Shown: positions 8,173-16,947, counted from the stretch's first letter. The stretch: 64,000 nt of DNA from Idiomarina aquatica (GCF_004362895.1 NZ_SNXI01000012.1:18242-82241); one strand, 5' to 3'. Notes: generated by a model from the letters alone, not told the origin. Numbers and translations are program-made.

Positions 8173-9060
8173 ATGAACATATTGTTAACCGGTGGAACTG
8201 GTTTAATCGGCTCGTATTTTATAAAAAAATACAGCAGCCAGCACACGTTCACGGTGACTTCGCGTGCACCGGACAAAGCGCGTCGTCAGTTAGGCGGCGC
8301 GGTTACTGTGGTCAAATCGGTGGATGAGATTAATAATATCAGCGCCTTTGACGCTGTGATTAATTTGCAGGGTGCGGGTATTGCCGATAAACGCTGGAGT
8401 GCCCAGCGAAAACAAAGGTTGCAGAACAGTCGTTGGCAGGTTACTGAGAAACTCGCAGAGATGATCACGGCCGCTGACAAAAAGCCGCTTTTTGTCAGTG
8501 GCTCTGCCATTGGTTATTACGGGCCGCGCGATGCCGAACCGGTAAACGAAGAGGGGACACCTAAGCAGCGTGATTTTGCGGTTGAACTTTGCCAACAATG
8601 GGAGCAAAAAGCACTGGCGGCGAGCGAACAGACTCGAGTCGTGCTGTTGCGTACAGGCGTAGTTTTGTCAGCCGAAGGTGGTGCGTTGGCTAAAATGATA
8701 TTGCCCTACAAAATGGGCTTAGGCGGGCCGTTGGGTAACGGCACACAAATGATGTCGTGGATTCATATCGACGATATGGTTCGTGCCATAGAGTACATCC
8801 TGCAGCACGATACCATTCAGGGACCGGTTAATATGACGGCACCCGGGCCGGTGACGAATAAAGCATTTAGTCGCACATTAACGTCGGTGCTTAAGCGGCC
8901 GCATATTTTTAAGGTACCAGCAGTGGTATTGAAAACGGCGATGGGGGAAATGTCGTCTATGTTACTGGAGGGCCAGGCTGTGGTGCCGGATAAACTCCGC
9001 GACCACGGATTTGAATTTAACTACCCGACTATCAGAGCTGCGTTAAAAGACGTTACCTAG
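8173..9060 (+). CDS. yfcH: NAD-dependent epimerase/dehydratase, TIGR01777 family (YfcH-like)
   Basis: This 295-residue extended short-chain dehydrogenase-like protein has an N-terminal Rossmann dinucleotide motif GGTGLIG (residues 7-13). The family motif GSAIGYYG carries the Tyr, and a C-terminal DUF1731-type segment ends the protein. The biochemical substrate of this family is unknown. A strong ribosome binding site (GAGGAGGT) precedes the ATG. It stands downstream of ybbP across a REP-like element and faces the next gene tail-to-tail with a 5-nt gap. The family assignment is secure; the function is not. Confidence 0.9.
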   Translation: MNILLTGGTGLIGSYFIKKYSSQHTFTVTSRAPDKARRQLGGAVTVVKSVDEINNISAFDAVINLQGAGIADKRWSAQRKQRLQNSRWQVTEKLAEMITAADKKPLFVSGSAIGYYGPRDAEPVNEEGTPKQRDFAVELCQQWEQKALAASEQTRVVLLRTGVVLSAEGGALAKMILPYKMGLGGPLGNGTQMMSWIHIDDMVRAIEYILQHDTIQGPVNMTAPGPVTNKAFSRTLTSVLKRPHIFKVPAVVLKTAMGEMSSMLLEGQAVVPDKLRDHGFEFNYPTIRAALKDVT

Positions 9061-9065
9061 TCCGC

Positions 9066-10208
9066 TTACCAGCCAATTATACGTTGCCATTGCTCATGGC
9101 TGTTGTCGCTTTTAAGTATGTGGTAAACGGGGTGCATGGCGGCCGTGGCACAGGCATGGTTAGGCAAAATGCGTAGCTGTGTACCTATGGCAAAATCATC
9201 GACGGCAAAGTCACCGGCGGCATAGTCTTGTGGCAGTTCAATAACGCCGTGTTCCTGTGAAGTACCGGTCAGCGTTAAACCGTTAATAACAGTCCCGTCC
9301 AGCCGACAGACTTGTCCGTAGTTGTAGTCGACAGCTTGATTTGCTGTGCCGCGGTCACGGGACACAGCCATCCAGCCGCTGTCGGTAAGCAACCAGTGTT
9401 TTTCTTTATTGTACCCAATAACGGTGGTCACCACCGACATCGCAATATCATCCATTGTGCATACGCCGATATTTTTCATCACCAGGTCGAAGGTGGTGAA
9501 AACACCTGCCCGCACTTCACTGATGTCATTAAAGTCGGTACCGAAATGCGCAGTAGGTGTGGAGCCGACACTGGTGATAGGGCAATCTATGCCGGCTTCT
9601 GCCAAACGCTGTCTGGCTTGTCGGATGGCGTCGCACTCTTGTTGTGCAAACGTCTGCAAAGCAGCAGGCGTGCTACAACCATAAGACCCGCCTGCATGGG
9701 TCATTAAACCGCTAAAATGGCTGCCTAGTTGTGCAGCAATAGTTACAAGCTGTGATGCATCAGGCTTTATGCCGCCACGATGATCGTCGCTGTCGATTTC
9801 GATTAGCACAGAAAAGTCCTGCTGATGTAGCTCGGCGAAATTCACCACTGCGGTAGCCTGTTCGGGGGTATCTAACAGAATATGTAAACTGATGCCCTGC
9901 TGGCGTAATTGAGCTACCCGGGCAAGCTTTGCAGGAGCGATACCCACGGCGTAAAGTAAGTCGGTATAACCGGCGTTAGCATAGGCTTCTGCCTCGGCTA
10001 ATGTGGAAACGGTTGCCGGCGCATTTTTTCCGGGCAACAGGTAATCCGCTGCTTCGAGCGTACGCAAAGTTTTTAAATGCGGCCGCAACTGACTTCCTTG
10101 TGCTTTTATGTGAGATTGTAGCCGGTCGATATTGCGTTTTAGTTTTGCCTCGTCAATTAACAAATAGGGGGTATCGAGTTGGGCCGGCCAGGCGGGTATC
10201 TGCGTCAT
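9066..10208 (-). CDS. Fold-type III PLP enzyme of the D-threonine aldolase / D-serine dehydratase family
   Basis: This 380-residue protein has an alanine-racemase-like N-terminal barrel. The PLP lysine is in RPHLKT (about residue 46), and a DSD1-type C-terminal domain follows. The His-Cys pair in NHACAT near residue 354 is the metal-binding site of D-threonine aldolases and D-serine or D-threo-3-hydroxyaspartate dehydratases. It would act on D-hydroxyamino acids in the cytoplasm. It follows the L-type dehydratase gene by 10 nt on the same strand, which suggests a two-gene operon for beta-hydroxy amino acids. Aldolase versus dehydratase activity cannot be decided by eye. Related enzymes include the BhcC and DTHADH groups. 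Confidence 0.85.
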   Translation of the reverse strand: MTQIPAWPAQLDTPYLLIDEAKLKRNIDRLQSHIKAQGSQLRPHLKTLRTLEAADYLLPGKNAPATVSTLAEAEAYANAGYTDLLYAVGIAPAKLARVAQLRQQGISLHILLDTPEQATAVVNFAELHQQDFSVLIEIDSDDHRGGIKPDASQLVTIAAQLGSHFSGLMTHAGGSYGCSTPAALQTFAQQECDAIRQARQRLAEAGIDCPITSVGSTPTAHFGTDFNDISEVRAGVFTTFDLVMKNIGVCTMDDIAMSVVTTVIGYNKEKHWLLTDSGWMAVSRDRGTANQAVDYNYGQVCRLDGTVINGLTLTGTSQEHGVIELPQDYAAGDFAVDDFAIGTQLRILPNHACATAAMHPVYHILKSDNSHEQWQRIIGW

Positions 10209-10218
10209 TGAGGTTCCT

Positions 10219-11184
10219 TCAGGATTGGAGTAGTTCTGCGTAGCGCGTTAGATCGACATTACCACCACTGATAATGATGCCGACGCGCTTGCCCGCCAAT
10301 TCAGGTTTTATTTTTTCGGCAGCAGCCAGGCTTAAACAGCCGGTTGGTTCAACCACCAGTTTCATCCGTTCGGCATAAAAGCGCATCGCGTCAACCAACT
10401 CGTTATCCGTTGCCGTTAAAATATCGTCGACATTGTCACGGATAATGGGGAAGGTATATTGCCCTAAATATTGAGTCTGAGCGCCATCAGCGATAGTTTT
10501 TGGCGTATCGATACGAACAATTTCGCCGCGTCGGAACGATTGTTGTCCGTCATTACCGGCTTCGGGTTCGACGCCGTATACCTTGCAAGCCGCGTTATGG
10601 TGGCGAGCGGCCAGCGCACAGCCTGACAGCAAACCGCCACCGCCGAGACAAACAAACAAGGCATCAAGTTGACCTGCCTGCTCAAATAACTCATCGGCCG
10701 CGGTGCCCTGACCGGCTAACACATGGGGGTGGTCGTATGGCGGAATGAGTGTATAACCTTCCTTTTCCGCCAATTGGCGACCAATTTGTTCACGGTCCTC
10801 GGTATAGCGATCATAACGGATAACATCCGCGCCATAGCCTTGTGTGGCCTCTACTTTGGCCTGAGGAGCGTCTTCCGGCATGATGATGGTAGCTTTAATA
10901 CCTAACTGCTTTGCTGCCAGAGCAATGGCCTGGGCATGGTTACCCGACGAGAAAGCCAGTACCCCTGCTGCTTTTTGCGCGTCAGAAAATTGCAACAGCG
11001 CGTTCATGGCACCGCGAAATTTAAATGCTCCCATGCGCTGGAAGTTTTCGCACTTAAAAAATAGTTCAGCACCTAAGCTCTCATTGGCGGTTCGCGAGGT
11101 CATTACGGGCGTGCGTCGAATATAAGGTTCGATACGCGCTGCAGCAGCTTGAACGTCCTTATAGGTGGGTAAAGTCAGGCTCAT
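10219..11184 (-). CDS. Threonine/serine dehydratase-like fold-type II PLP enzyme
   Basis: This 321-residue catabolic-type dehydratase lacks the C-terminal regulatory ACT domains of IlvA. The PLP lysine is in MGAFKFRGA (about residue 54), the substrate loop is SSGNHAQ, and the phosphate-binding glycine loop is GGGGLLSG. These features fit TdcB-like threonine dehydratase, serine racemase or threo-3-hydroxyaspartate ammonia-lyase (BhcB-like). It is the promoter-proximal gene of a pair with the D-hydroxyamino-acid enzyme at 9066-10208. The pairing favours hydroxyaspartate or hydroxyamino-acid breakdown over isoleucine synthesis; that is inference. Confidence 0.87.
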   Translation of the reverse strand: MSLTLPTYKDVQAAAARIEPYIRRTPVMTSRTANESLGAELFFKCENFQRMGAFKFRGAMNALLQFSDAQKAAGVLAFSSGNHAQAIALAAKQLGIKATIIMPEDAPQAKVEATQGYGADVIRYDRYTEDREQIGRQLAEKEGYTLIPPYDHPHVLAGQGTAADELFEQAGQLDALFVCLGGGGLLSGCALAARHHNAACKVYGVEPEAGNDGQQSFRRGEIVRIDTPKTIADGAQTQYLGQYTFPIIRDNVDDILTATDNELVDAMRFYAERMKLVVEPTGCLSLAAAEKIKPELAGKRVGIIISGGNVDLTRYAELLQS

Positions 11185-11243
11185 TGAAATCTCTGATAAG
11201 GTTTTACTAACAATGTGCCCATACTAACAGCTGAACCTTGGTT

Positions 11244-11477
11244 TTAGCCACAATCAGCAAGGCCAAACCAACACCAGAGGAAAGCAATGCCGCCATTGCG
11301 GGCTGCTTCCTTGTCGATGTCAGAGCTCCGCTGATGATCTCTCTGATCATTCTGCTGCTGATTCTCAAGCGTTCGTTTGCCAGCTGTGGTGGCACTGTCA
11401 CCAAAGGAGTTAGACGAGCAGGCGGTTAAGGTTATGGCGAAAAATACAGCGCTGGTTAATTTAATACAGTTGCGCAT
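11244..11477 (-). CDS. Small putative lipoprotein
   Basis: This is a 77-residue protein with a signal sequence ending in the lipobox LTAC (lipidated Cys20), followed by a low-complexity hydrophilic stretch rich in Gln, Asp and Arg. A good ribosome binding site (AAGGAAG) lies 7 nt before the ATG, which supports it being a real gene. It should be anchored in the outer or inner membrane facing the periplasm. The C terminus contains a short hydrophobic segment, FLWCWFGLADCG. I do not recognise a family. It lies 59 nt upstream of the dehydratase gene on the same strand. Confidence 0.65.
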   Translation of the reverse strand: MRNCIKLTSAVFFAITLTACSSNSFGDSATTAGKRTLENQQQNDQRDHQRSSDIDKEAARNGGIAFLWCWFGLADCG

Positions 11478-11557
11478 ACAAAGACTTCCTTGTTGTTAAG
11501 TTATTGCAGAGTAATAAACTGTAGAGAGACATAAAAGATAAAGGTTCAATTCATCAC

Positions 11558-11674
11558 ATGAATAATTGGTTATTGCCTATTATCGGACCACTGCTGTTAT
11601 ATCAGGGGCGCCGCGTGCGCAGCCAAACGCTGCGGCTACCTGCACCTTTGGGCGCGCGTAGCAGGGATAGGTGA
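11558..11674 (+). pseudogene. Possible N-terminal remnant of an SGNH/GDSL hydrolase gene
   Basis: This is a 38-codon frame beginning MNNWLLPIIGPLLLYQGRR, with RVRSQTLRLPAP after it. It resembles the conserved start of a proteobacterial SGNH-hydrolase group (hydrophobic stretch, then QGxxVRRxTPRLPEA), as I remember that family. It stops before the catalytic GDS motif, and no continuation is found before the convergent DsbA-like gene. No good ribosome binding site precedes it. It is probably a decayed fragment; a chance frame is possible. A short palindrome inside it (CGCAGC/GCTGCG, 11618-11634) looks REP-like but may just be coding sequence. Confidence 0.35.
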
Positions 11675-11750
11675 AATAGTGCTAATCCGGCGCACCGTAG
11701 CGTTTATTTTGTAGAAAAAATAGCAGTGAACAAGCGCTAAAACCGCGGTT

Positions 11751-12371
11751 TTATTTTTTGAGTAGCATGTTGATCGCCGCAACGAGATCGTCGGATAGAT
11801 TATTACTGTTTCTGAATCCATTAATATTGATTTTGTATTTGCCGTTGACGATCAATGTGGGAGTACCACGCACGTTGCGGTCGCGCGCTTCTTTATCCAT
11901 TTGACGTGCGCGAGCTTTAATACTGAAACTGTTCAAACCAGTTTCCGCATCTTCCGCGTTAATACCTGCTTTTTCCAGCGCAGTGATAAGATGCTCTGTT
12001 GTTTCAATCGTGTTGCGATCTGAAAAGTTGGTTTTGAAGACAATGTTATTGAATTGCTTAGCCAGGTTTTTAAAGCGCGCCAACGCGTAAGCTTGAGTCA
12101 TTTTCTCGCCCATGTTGGCTTGTGGACTCAACCCCGACATATGTGATTTACGGAAACTTTTTGGGAACGCTGATTTTAAATCGTTAGCGATGGGCTCAAA
12201 ACGAAAGCAGGCCATGCAATACAGAGAGAAGTACTCGACGATTTCGGGTTGTGTCGTTTTGGGGGTATCGAGTACCTCATAATGTGTCCCTTCGACAAAT
12301 TCTTGTGGATTGGCAAATGCGTTGATACTTACTAAACACAGCAACGAAACAAACAAGGTTAAAGCTCTCAT
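11751..12371 (-). CDS. dsbA: DsbA-family thiol:disulfide oxidoreductase, exported
   Basis: This is a 206-residue periplasmic thioredoxin-fold protein with an N-terminal signal peptide ending near NAFA. The redox motif is CMAC (Cys52-Cys55) instead of the CPHC of classical DsbA. The cis-proline loop RGTPTLIVNG is present near residue 158, and the alpha-helical insertion lies between. It should introduce disulfides into secreted proteins. The changed CxxC dipeptide may shift its redox potential. The start is supported by AAGGA upstream. The perfect palindrome AAAACCGCGGTTTT (11739-11752) overlaps its stop codon, with a T run following on the plus strand. Whether it is the main DsbA of the cell is unclear. 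Confidence 0.85.
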   Translation of the reverse strand: MRALTLFVSLLCLVSINAFANPQEFVEGTHYEVLDTPKTTQPEIVEYFSLYCMACFRFEPIANDLKSAFPKSFRKSHMSGLSPQANMGEKMTQAYALARFKNLAKQFNNIVFKTNFSDRNTIETTEHLITALEKAGINAEDAETGLNSFSIKARARQMDKEARDRNVRGTPTLIVNGKYKININGFRNSNNLSDDLVAAINMLLKK

Positions 12372-12525
12372 AAAAATCCTTTTCGAGAAATTGTTGGTGT
12401 TTCATATCATGCCTGTTGGCGCACTATTGTCTAGTCAAAGTCACAAATGTTTACAATTGTCGGCAGTAATTTTTTTGCAGTTGTACTAGCCTGAAAGATG
12501 GATTTTACTGACAGGGAAAATCAGT

Positions 12526-13002
12526 ATGTATGTTTTCAACATCGACGCGCTAAAACAGCAATTGCGCGAACAGCAGTTTAATCAGGCCCATGCGCTCTTT
12601 TATTTATTGGGTTTGACGCTATTGTGGTACTTACCCATCGGTTGGATCGGCAATGGCGATAACGGTTGGGATTACGCTTCGTTTTGGGCGTCGTTGGCCA
12701 TTATTATTGGCGGTACCGTTATAGCGTATCGGGCTAACGGCGGGGCGCAGGGCACGCAGTTTCTGGAACGTTTTTTAGCACTGTCGTGGGTCGTTTTTTG
12801 GCGGGTGATACCGGTGTTTTTTATCCTGGGGTTGGTCGTTGTTATTTTGCGAACCATTGCTTACGGTGAGGGTCATTACCAGTTAACCGTATTTGGTTTT
12901 GTATTCTCAGTGGTTGCTGAAGTGTTTTATTACCAGCGAATTTATTCACATATGAAGCACCTTAATTCGCAACAATCGCACGGGTATTACGCTCATGCTT
13001 AA
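12526..13002 (+). CDS. Hypothetical inner-membrane protein
   Basis: This is a 158-residue protein with four predicted membrane segments (about residues 24-40, 50-66, 82-110 and 120-135) and a basic, Gln-rich N terminus. It has no motif I recognise. It overlaps the next, much smaller membrane-protein gene by 8 nt (ATGCTTAA), so the two are likely translated together and may work as a pair. The region upstream is AT-rich and separates it from the divergent DsbA-like gene by 154 nt. Confidence 0.75.
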   Translation: MYVFNIDALKQQLREQQFNQAHALFYLLGLTLLWYLPIGWIGNGDNGWDYASFWASLAIIIGGTVIAYRANGGAQGTQFLERFLALSWVVFWRVIPVFFILGLVVVILRTIAYGEGHYQLTVFGFVFSVVAEVFYYQRIYSHMKHLNSQQSHGYYAHA

Positions 13003-13153
13003 ACGTTGGCTGCCCCTGGCATTGTGTCTACTCGCTGCTGGCGGTTTTTATTTTGCAGGCATGGCGAGTGGCGCGCTCGGGTTTGTAATTACCGGGGCTG
13101 TGTTTGAACTCGCTTTCTGGTTTGGTTTGTTCAAAAAATCTCGGCAAACCTAA
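12995..13153 (+). CDS. Small two-helix membrane protein, 52 residues
   Basis: It starts at ATG 12995, overlapping the stop of the preceding membrane-protein gene, and ends at TAA 13151-13153. The product is MLKRWLPLALCLLAAGGF and onward: two hydrophobic helices (about residues 5-22 and 26-45), then a basic tail KKSRQT. The positive-inside pattern and the 8-nt coupling overlap support it as a real gene. No family recognised. Confidence 0.55.
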   Translation: MLKRWLPLALCLLAAGGFYFAGMASGALGFVITGAVFELAFWFGLFKKSRQT

Positions 13154-13232
13154 AGCGTCGACGCCTCGTTTGTTGCTTAAATGTTGATTTTGCCTTAACA
13201 TTCATTCAAGCGACAATGAGGTGACTGACGCC

Positions 13233-14579
13233 ATGACTAAACGCACGAAATTACTGATTATCATAGCATCGTGCGCTTATGCTATTGCCTGGTATCTGGT
13301 CACGCAATACGCTGCCCAGGCATATGTTAATTCGCGTTTTGATGCCCAAAAGGAACAAGCCCGCCAACAGGTGTCACTGGCCAAATCAACTTTCGAAGCG
13401 ATCATATTTAAAGATATTTATCTGGCTGACAGTCTCGCTACCGTGGTTAATATCGAACCACAGTTCGCCATTGATAACTGGGAGTCGAGCTCGGCTAAAC
13501 TCATGGCGCAGTCTACACACGTTCGCAATGTAGCCATGGCGCCTGACGATACGATTCAATTTATCTACCCGTTAGCGGGTAATGAGAGGGCCATGGGCTT
13601 CGAGTATCAAAGTCGGCCGGAACAATTTGCCTCGGTAATGACCGCTAAACGTACCGGTAATCTGGTGATTGACGGGCCACGCCAACTCGTTCAGGGTGGC
13701 GTCGGTCTTATCGCACGTTTCCCTATATTTAGTGATTATCCGATATCCATGGATTACTGGGGCATCGTAAGTGTGGTCATCGATTACGATAAAGTCATGG
13801 CGGAGGCGGGGTTTAATTCGCTACAGCGAGTTGATGTGGCGATTCAGAACGACAATGCCACCGATAATACCCAGGGCGTATTTTTTGGCAGTGCGGCTAT
13901 TTTTGAACAGCCTGACTTTAGCTTACCCATTACCCTGCCTACCGGACACTGGCAACTAGCAGCCCAGTATCGAATATCACTGGACGCTGCAGAACAGCAA
14001 GTGCTTGCGGTGCTATGGTTAGCCAGTTTAATTGTGGCATCACTGGCGTACCTGGCGGTATTTATGCTGATTCGTTCTTTTCGTATTGCGCACCAAAATG
14101 CGTTACATGATGAATTGACGCACCTGCCTAACCGACGGTTTTTAATCAATTATATTGACGGCTTGCTCACTCGTTGGGGGCAACCACCACGTTTTGCCGT
14201 GGTTAACGTGGATTTAAACCGCTTTAAAAAAGTTAATGACGACTTAGGTCATGACGCCGGTGACGAACTGCTGAAACATATTGCCAACCATATGTTGTCG
14301 CGTGTTCGCGCAACTGATTTTGTAGCTCGCATTGGCGGTGATGAATTCATTATTGTGCTGGGTCGTGTTCGCGACGAAGCGGCAATTAAACGTTTTGTCG
14401 AAAAGCTCAAAATTGATATCGAACGGACACCCCTTGAATACCAGGGCGAGTTAATTTATCCGTCGTTGAGCATTGGCTACTCGATCGCCGATGGTGATAA
14501 GACGCGGGAGACGCTGCTATCCGAAGCAGACCGTGATATGTATGCAATGAAATTAGCGCAACGAACGGAATTATCATAG
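13233..14579 (+). CDS. Membrane-bound diguanylate cyclase
   Basis: This 448-residue protein makes cyclic di-GMP. A membrane helix lies near residues 8-25, followed by an extracytoplasmic sensor domain of about 220 residues (CHASE-like, not assigned) and a second helix near 250-275. The cytoplasmic GGDEF domain has an intact active site (RIGGDEF) and an inhibitory I-site RATD five residues before it, so product inhibition is expected. The ATG at 13233 was chosen because TGAGGTGA sits about 8 nt upstream; the in-frame GTG at 13221 would destroy that site. It is followed 9 nt later by a methyltransferase gene. Confidence 0.9.
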   Translation: MTKRTKLLIIIASCAYAIAWYLVTQYAAQAYVNSRFDAQKEQARQQVSLAKSTFEAIIFKDIYLADSLATVVNIEPQFAIDNWESSSAKLMAQSTHVRNVAMAPDDTIQFIYPLAGNERAMGFEYQSRPEQFASVMTAKRTGNLVIDGPRQLVQGGVGLIARFPIFSDYPISMDYWGIVSVVIDYDKVMAEAGFNSLQRVDVAIQNDNATDNTQGVFFGSAAIFEQPDFSLPITLPTGHWQLAAQYRISLDAAEQQVLAVLWLASLIVASLAYLAVFMLIRSFRIAHQNALHDELTHLPNRRFLINYIDGLLTRWGQPPRFAVVNVDLNRFKKVNDDLGHDAGDELLKHIANHMLSRVRATDFVARIGGDEFIIVLGRVRDEAAIKRFVEKLKIDIERTPLEYQGELIYPSLSIGYSIADGDKTRETLLSEADRDMYAMKLAQRTELS

Positions 14580-14588
14580 TATTGCGCC

Positions 14589-15221
14589 ATGCAGTGTACC
14601 CTTTGTTCCGAGCATTCCGAGCTTTATTGCGCAGATCGCAAACGCAGCTATTATCGCTGTCTGACTTGCGATTTGGTGTTTGCTGATCCTGATTCGCTAA
14701 TTGCCGAAGCGGACGAAAAAGCCATTTACGATTTTCACGAAAATGACCCGTATGATGAGCGTTATCGTCAATTTTTATCGCAACTTTCTGAACCCTTGTT
14801 AACAAAGCTTAAAAAAGGCATGCGCGGCTTAGACTTTGGCTGTGGTCCCGGGCCAACATTAAATCTGATGCTGGAGGAGCAGGGCATGCAGGTGGAGCTG
14901 TATGACTTGTATTATTATCCCGATAAGGCAAAACTACAGCAGCGTTACGACTTTGTTACCGCGAGCGAAGTCGTCGAGCACTTTGCTCACCCTGCGCGCA
15001 GTTGGCAACAGCTATTTAGCCTGATAAAGCCAGCGAGCTGGTTAGCTGTAATGACATCCCTTAACGAGCTTAAAACGACGGCCTCGTTTAAAAACTGGAA
15101 TTATAAAAACGATCCAACTCATGTCAGTTTTTATTCCCGGCAAACAATAAATTGGCTGGCGGAACGCTATCAAGCCGATTACGAAATCGTTAATGGAAGA
15201 GTGATACTATTTCGTTGTTAG
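14589..15221 (+). CDS. Class I SAM-dependent methyltransferase with N-terminal Cys4 knuckle
   Basis: This is a 210-residue cytoplasmic protein. The first 27 residues carry C3-x2-C6 and C24-x2-C27, a probable zinc knuckle. The Rossmann-type methyltransferase core follows with motif I LDFGCGPGP (SAM binding) and 'SEVVEHF' in the post-I/motif II region. It resembles methyltransferase domain 11/23 proteins; the substrate is unknown. It lies 9 nt after the diguanylate cyclase gene, and its last 15 nt overlap the convergent patatin gene. Confidence 0.85.
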   Translation: MQCTLCSEHSELYCADRKRSYYRCLTCDLVFADPDSLIAEADEKAIYDFHENDPYDERYRQFLSQLSEPLLTKLKKGMRGLDFGCGPGPTLNLMLEEQGMQVELYDLYYYPDKAKLQQRYDFVTASEVVEHFAHPARSWQQLFSLIKPASWLAVMTSLNELKTTASFKNWNYKNDPTHVSFYSRQTINWLAERYQADYEIVNGRVILFRC

Positions 15222-16061
15222 GGTTTGAGCTCCTGCATCGGCAGCAGTGCGGCGTCCGATAGTTAAACCCTGCTGATAGCCTGCCTCTAGCCGTTCCAGA
15301 TCACGAGTAAAACGACCCACGTTAAAATCTTCAGGAGGTGCGATGACACGCAACTGACAGTCCTCGGGCGGGTTGCGAATAAACTCAAGGGCATCGTTAT
15401 AGGCCTGATTGCGTTTAATAATCGCTTCTTGTAACTGTGGATAGTCTTTAAATAATGTGCGCACAAGAACGCTATTGTTGCTTACCTTTTTCTTGTATCC
15501 CAACGGGCGCGATAACACCACAGTAATATGTCGCGCACCCATTTGGTAGGCCTTAATAACCGGAATGGAATCACCAATGCCGCCATCCGCCATCGGTTCG
15601 TCGCCAACCAGCGGAAAGTCCCGGTACGCCAGCGGAATGGCACAAGATGCCGGAAACACTTCATGCATGTTATCGCGGGTCATGCGGATGTAGTGAGGCT
15701 TACCGGTTAAAATACTGGTGGTGACAACGTAAAAAGGCACCTGATGGTGTTCGTAGTAATCGAGATCCAGCCAGACGTCATCAAACGATTGCCGCCATAA
15801 CCAGTCTACGTCACAAAAATGGCCGCCCCGCAGCCAACGCACCATATCGATAAAACGATCGCTGGTGGCAAATTCAGTAATGATTTTATGGCTACGACCA
15901 CTTTGCCCACACAGGTAGCCAATGCCATTGGTTGATCCCGCAGATACGCCAATGACGAAATCAAACGGGTTATAATGCTGCTCGATAAAGCCGTCGAGCA
16001 CACCCGCGGTAAAAATACCGCGCATGGCGCCGCCTTCTAAAATCAGTGCTGTTTGCGCCAT
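15207..16061 (-). CDS. Patatin-like phospholipase family protein (YjjU-like)
   Basis: This is a 284-residue serine acyl hydrolase. The oxyanion loop GGAMRG is at residues 10-15, the nucleophile elbow GVSAG at 38-42 (Ser40), and the catalytic Asp is in DGGIGD near residue 157. The Ser-Asp dyad is complete. It lacks a signal peptide and is probably cytoplasmic. It is closest in layout to E. coli YjjU/RssA. It is 10 nt downstream of the universal stress gene on the same strand, suggesting co-transcription with the uspA-like and sulP genes. The lipid substrate is not known. Confidence 0.9.
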   Translation of the reverse strand: MAQTALILEGGAMRGIFTAGVLDGFIEQHYNPFDFVIGVSAGSTNGIGYLCGQSGRSHKIITEFATSDRFIDMVRWLRGGHFCDVDWLWRQSFDDVWLDLDYYEHHQVPFYVVTTSILTGKPHYIRMTRDNMHEVFPASCAIPLAYRDFPLVGDEPMADGGIGDSIPVIKAYQMGARHITVVLSRPLGYKKKVSNNSVLVRTLFKDYPQLQEAIIKRNQAYNDALEFIRNPPEDCQLRVIAPPEDFNVGRFTRDLERLEAGYQQGLTIGRRTAADAGAQTLTTK

Positions 16062-16071
16062 GCGTTACTCC

Positions 16072-16923
16072 TTACCGTAAGATGAGTAGCGGGGTTTTGC
16101 TTGCTTCGATCATAGCGGTTGTGGTGCTACCCACTAAAAACTGACGAATTTTTGAATGGCCGTAAGCACCCATCACCATCATGCCAATATCGTTGTTATC
16201 CTGATACTGATGCAAAGCCGGTTCGACGTCGCCTGCTACAATGGCGGTTTCAACTTGATGACCCCCTTGTTGTAGCGCATCGCGTGCCCACTCTAACGTC
16301 GCTTTATTGGTGTCCGACTCAGCTCCCACCATCACCACGTGTACCGGTAACCCGCTGAATAAAGGACTTTTTGCCAGCAGTTCGATGCCTTTTTTAGTGG
16401 ACGCGCTGCCGTCATAGGCCAACATGACAGACTGGGGCTCAGCAAAAGTATCAGGTGTCAGCAGAATGGGTTTGTGCACACGGCGCAATACGGTTTCAAG
16501 CTGACTACCGATATGCGAACCATCGCCATGATCCTCACCGTGAGTGCCCATTACCAGTAAGCGTGTTTCGTGCTCTAACGCCAACAGCGACTCAACTAAT
16601 TCGCCATGGCGCTGGCGCATCGCAACGTCAGTCACCTGGCTTTTTTCCAGTACTTGACGCTTGGCCTCGTCAAGTAACTGATGGCCGTGCTCTAACAATA
16701 GTTTGCCTTTTTTAGCATCCAGTTCTGCTAGCTCCTCCAGCAATTTTTCCCGGCTGCCAAGACCAATATTACCGGTCATGTCTTGCCGGGCACTGGCGTG
16801 CCCTTCTTCGATAACGTGTAATAACGTCAGCGGCGCGGTTAAGCGTGACGAAGCCCAGGCTGCCGACTCAACGACCGCTGCCATGGCACTCGAACCATCG
16901 ATACATGCAATTACGTTACTCAT
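16072..16923 (-). CDS. Universal stress protein, tandem UspA domains
   Basis: This 283-residue cytoplasmic protein has two UspA folds (about residues 1-150 and 160-283). The second half has the ATP-binding pattern GAYGHSKIRQFLVGS(T)T (G-2x-G-9x-G-S/T); the first has a related GTHGEDHGDGSHIGS stretch. It resembles the UspE/YdaA type. It lies 24 nt after the SulP transporter gene and probably shares its transcript; UspA-SulP linkage is common among marine proteobacteria. The role is likely stress adaptation or nucleotide sensing tied to anion uptake, which is inference. Confidence 0.9.
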   Translation of the reverse strand: MSNVIACIDGSSAMAAVVESAAWASSRLTAPLTLLHVIEEGHASARQDMTGNIGLGSREKLLEELAELDAKKGKLLLEHGHQLLDEAKRQVLEKSQVTDVAMRQRHGELVESLLALEHETRLLVMGTHGEDHGDGSHIGSQLETVLRRVHKPILLTPDTFAEPQSVMLAYDGSASTKKGIELLAKSPLFSGLPVHVVMVGAESDTNKATLEWARDALQQGGHQVETAIVAGDVEPALHQYQDNNDIGMMVMGAYGHSKIRQFLVGSTTTAMIEASKTPLLILR

Positions 16924-16947
16924 AGTGTTCTCCTTGTTTCGAGTGCT

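Noticed and set aside
11618..11639. A fourth REP-like element (GTAG followed by CCGCAGC/GCTGCG on the minus strand)
   Set aside because: The palindrome falls within the apparent SGNH-hydrolase remnant and its sequence differs from the other three copies, so it may be coding sequence by origin.
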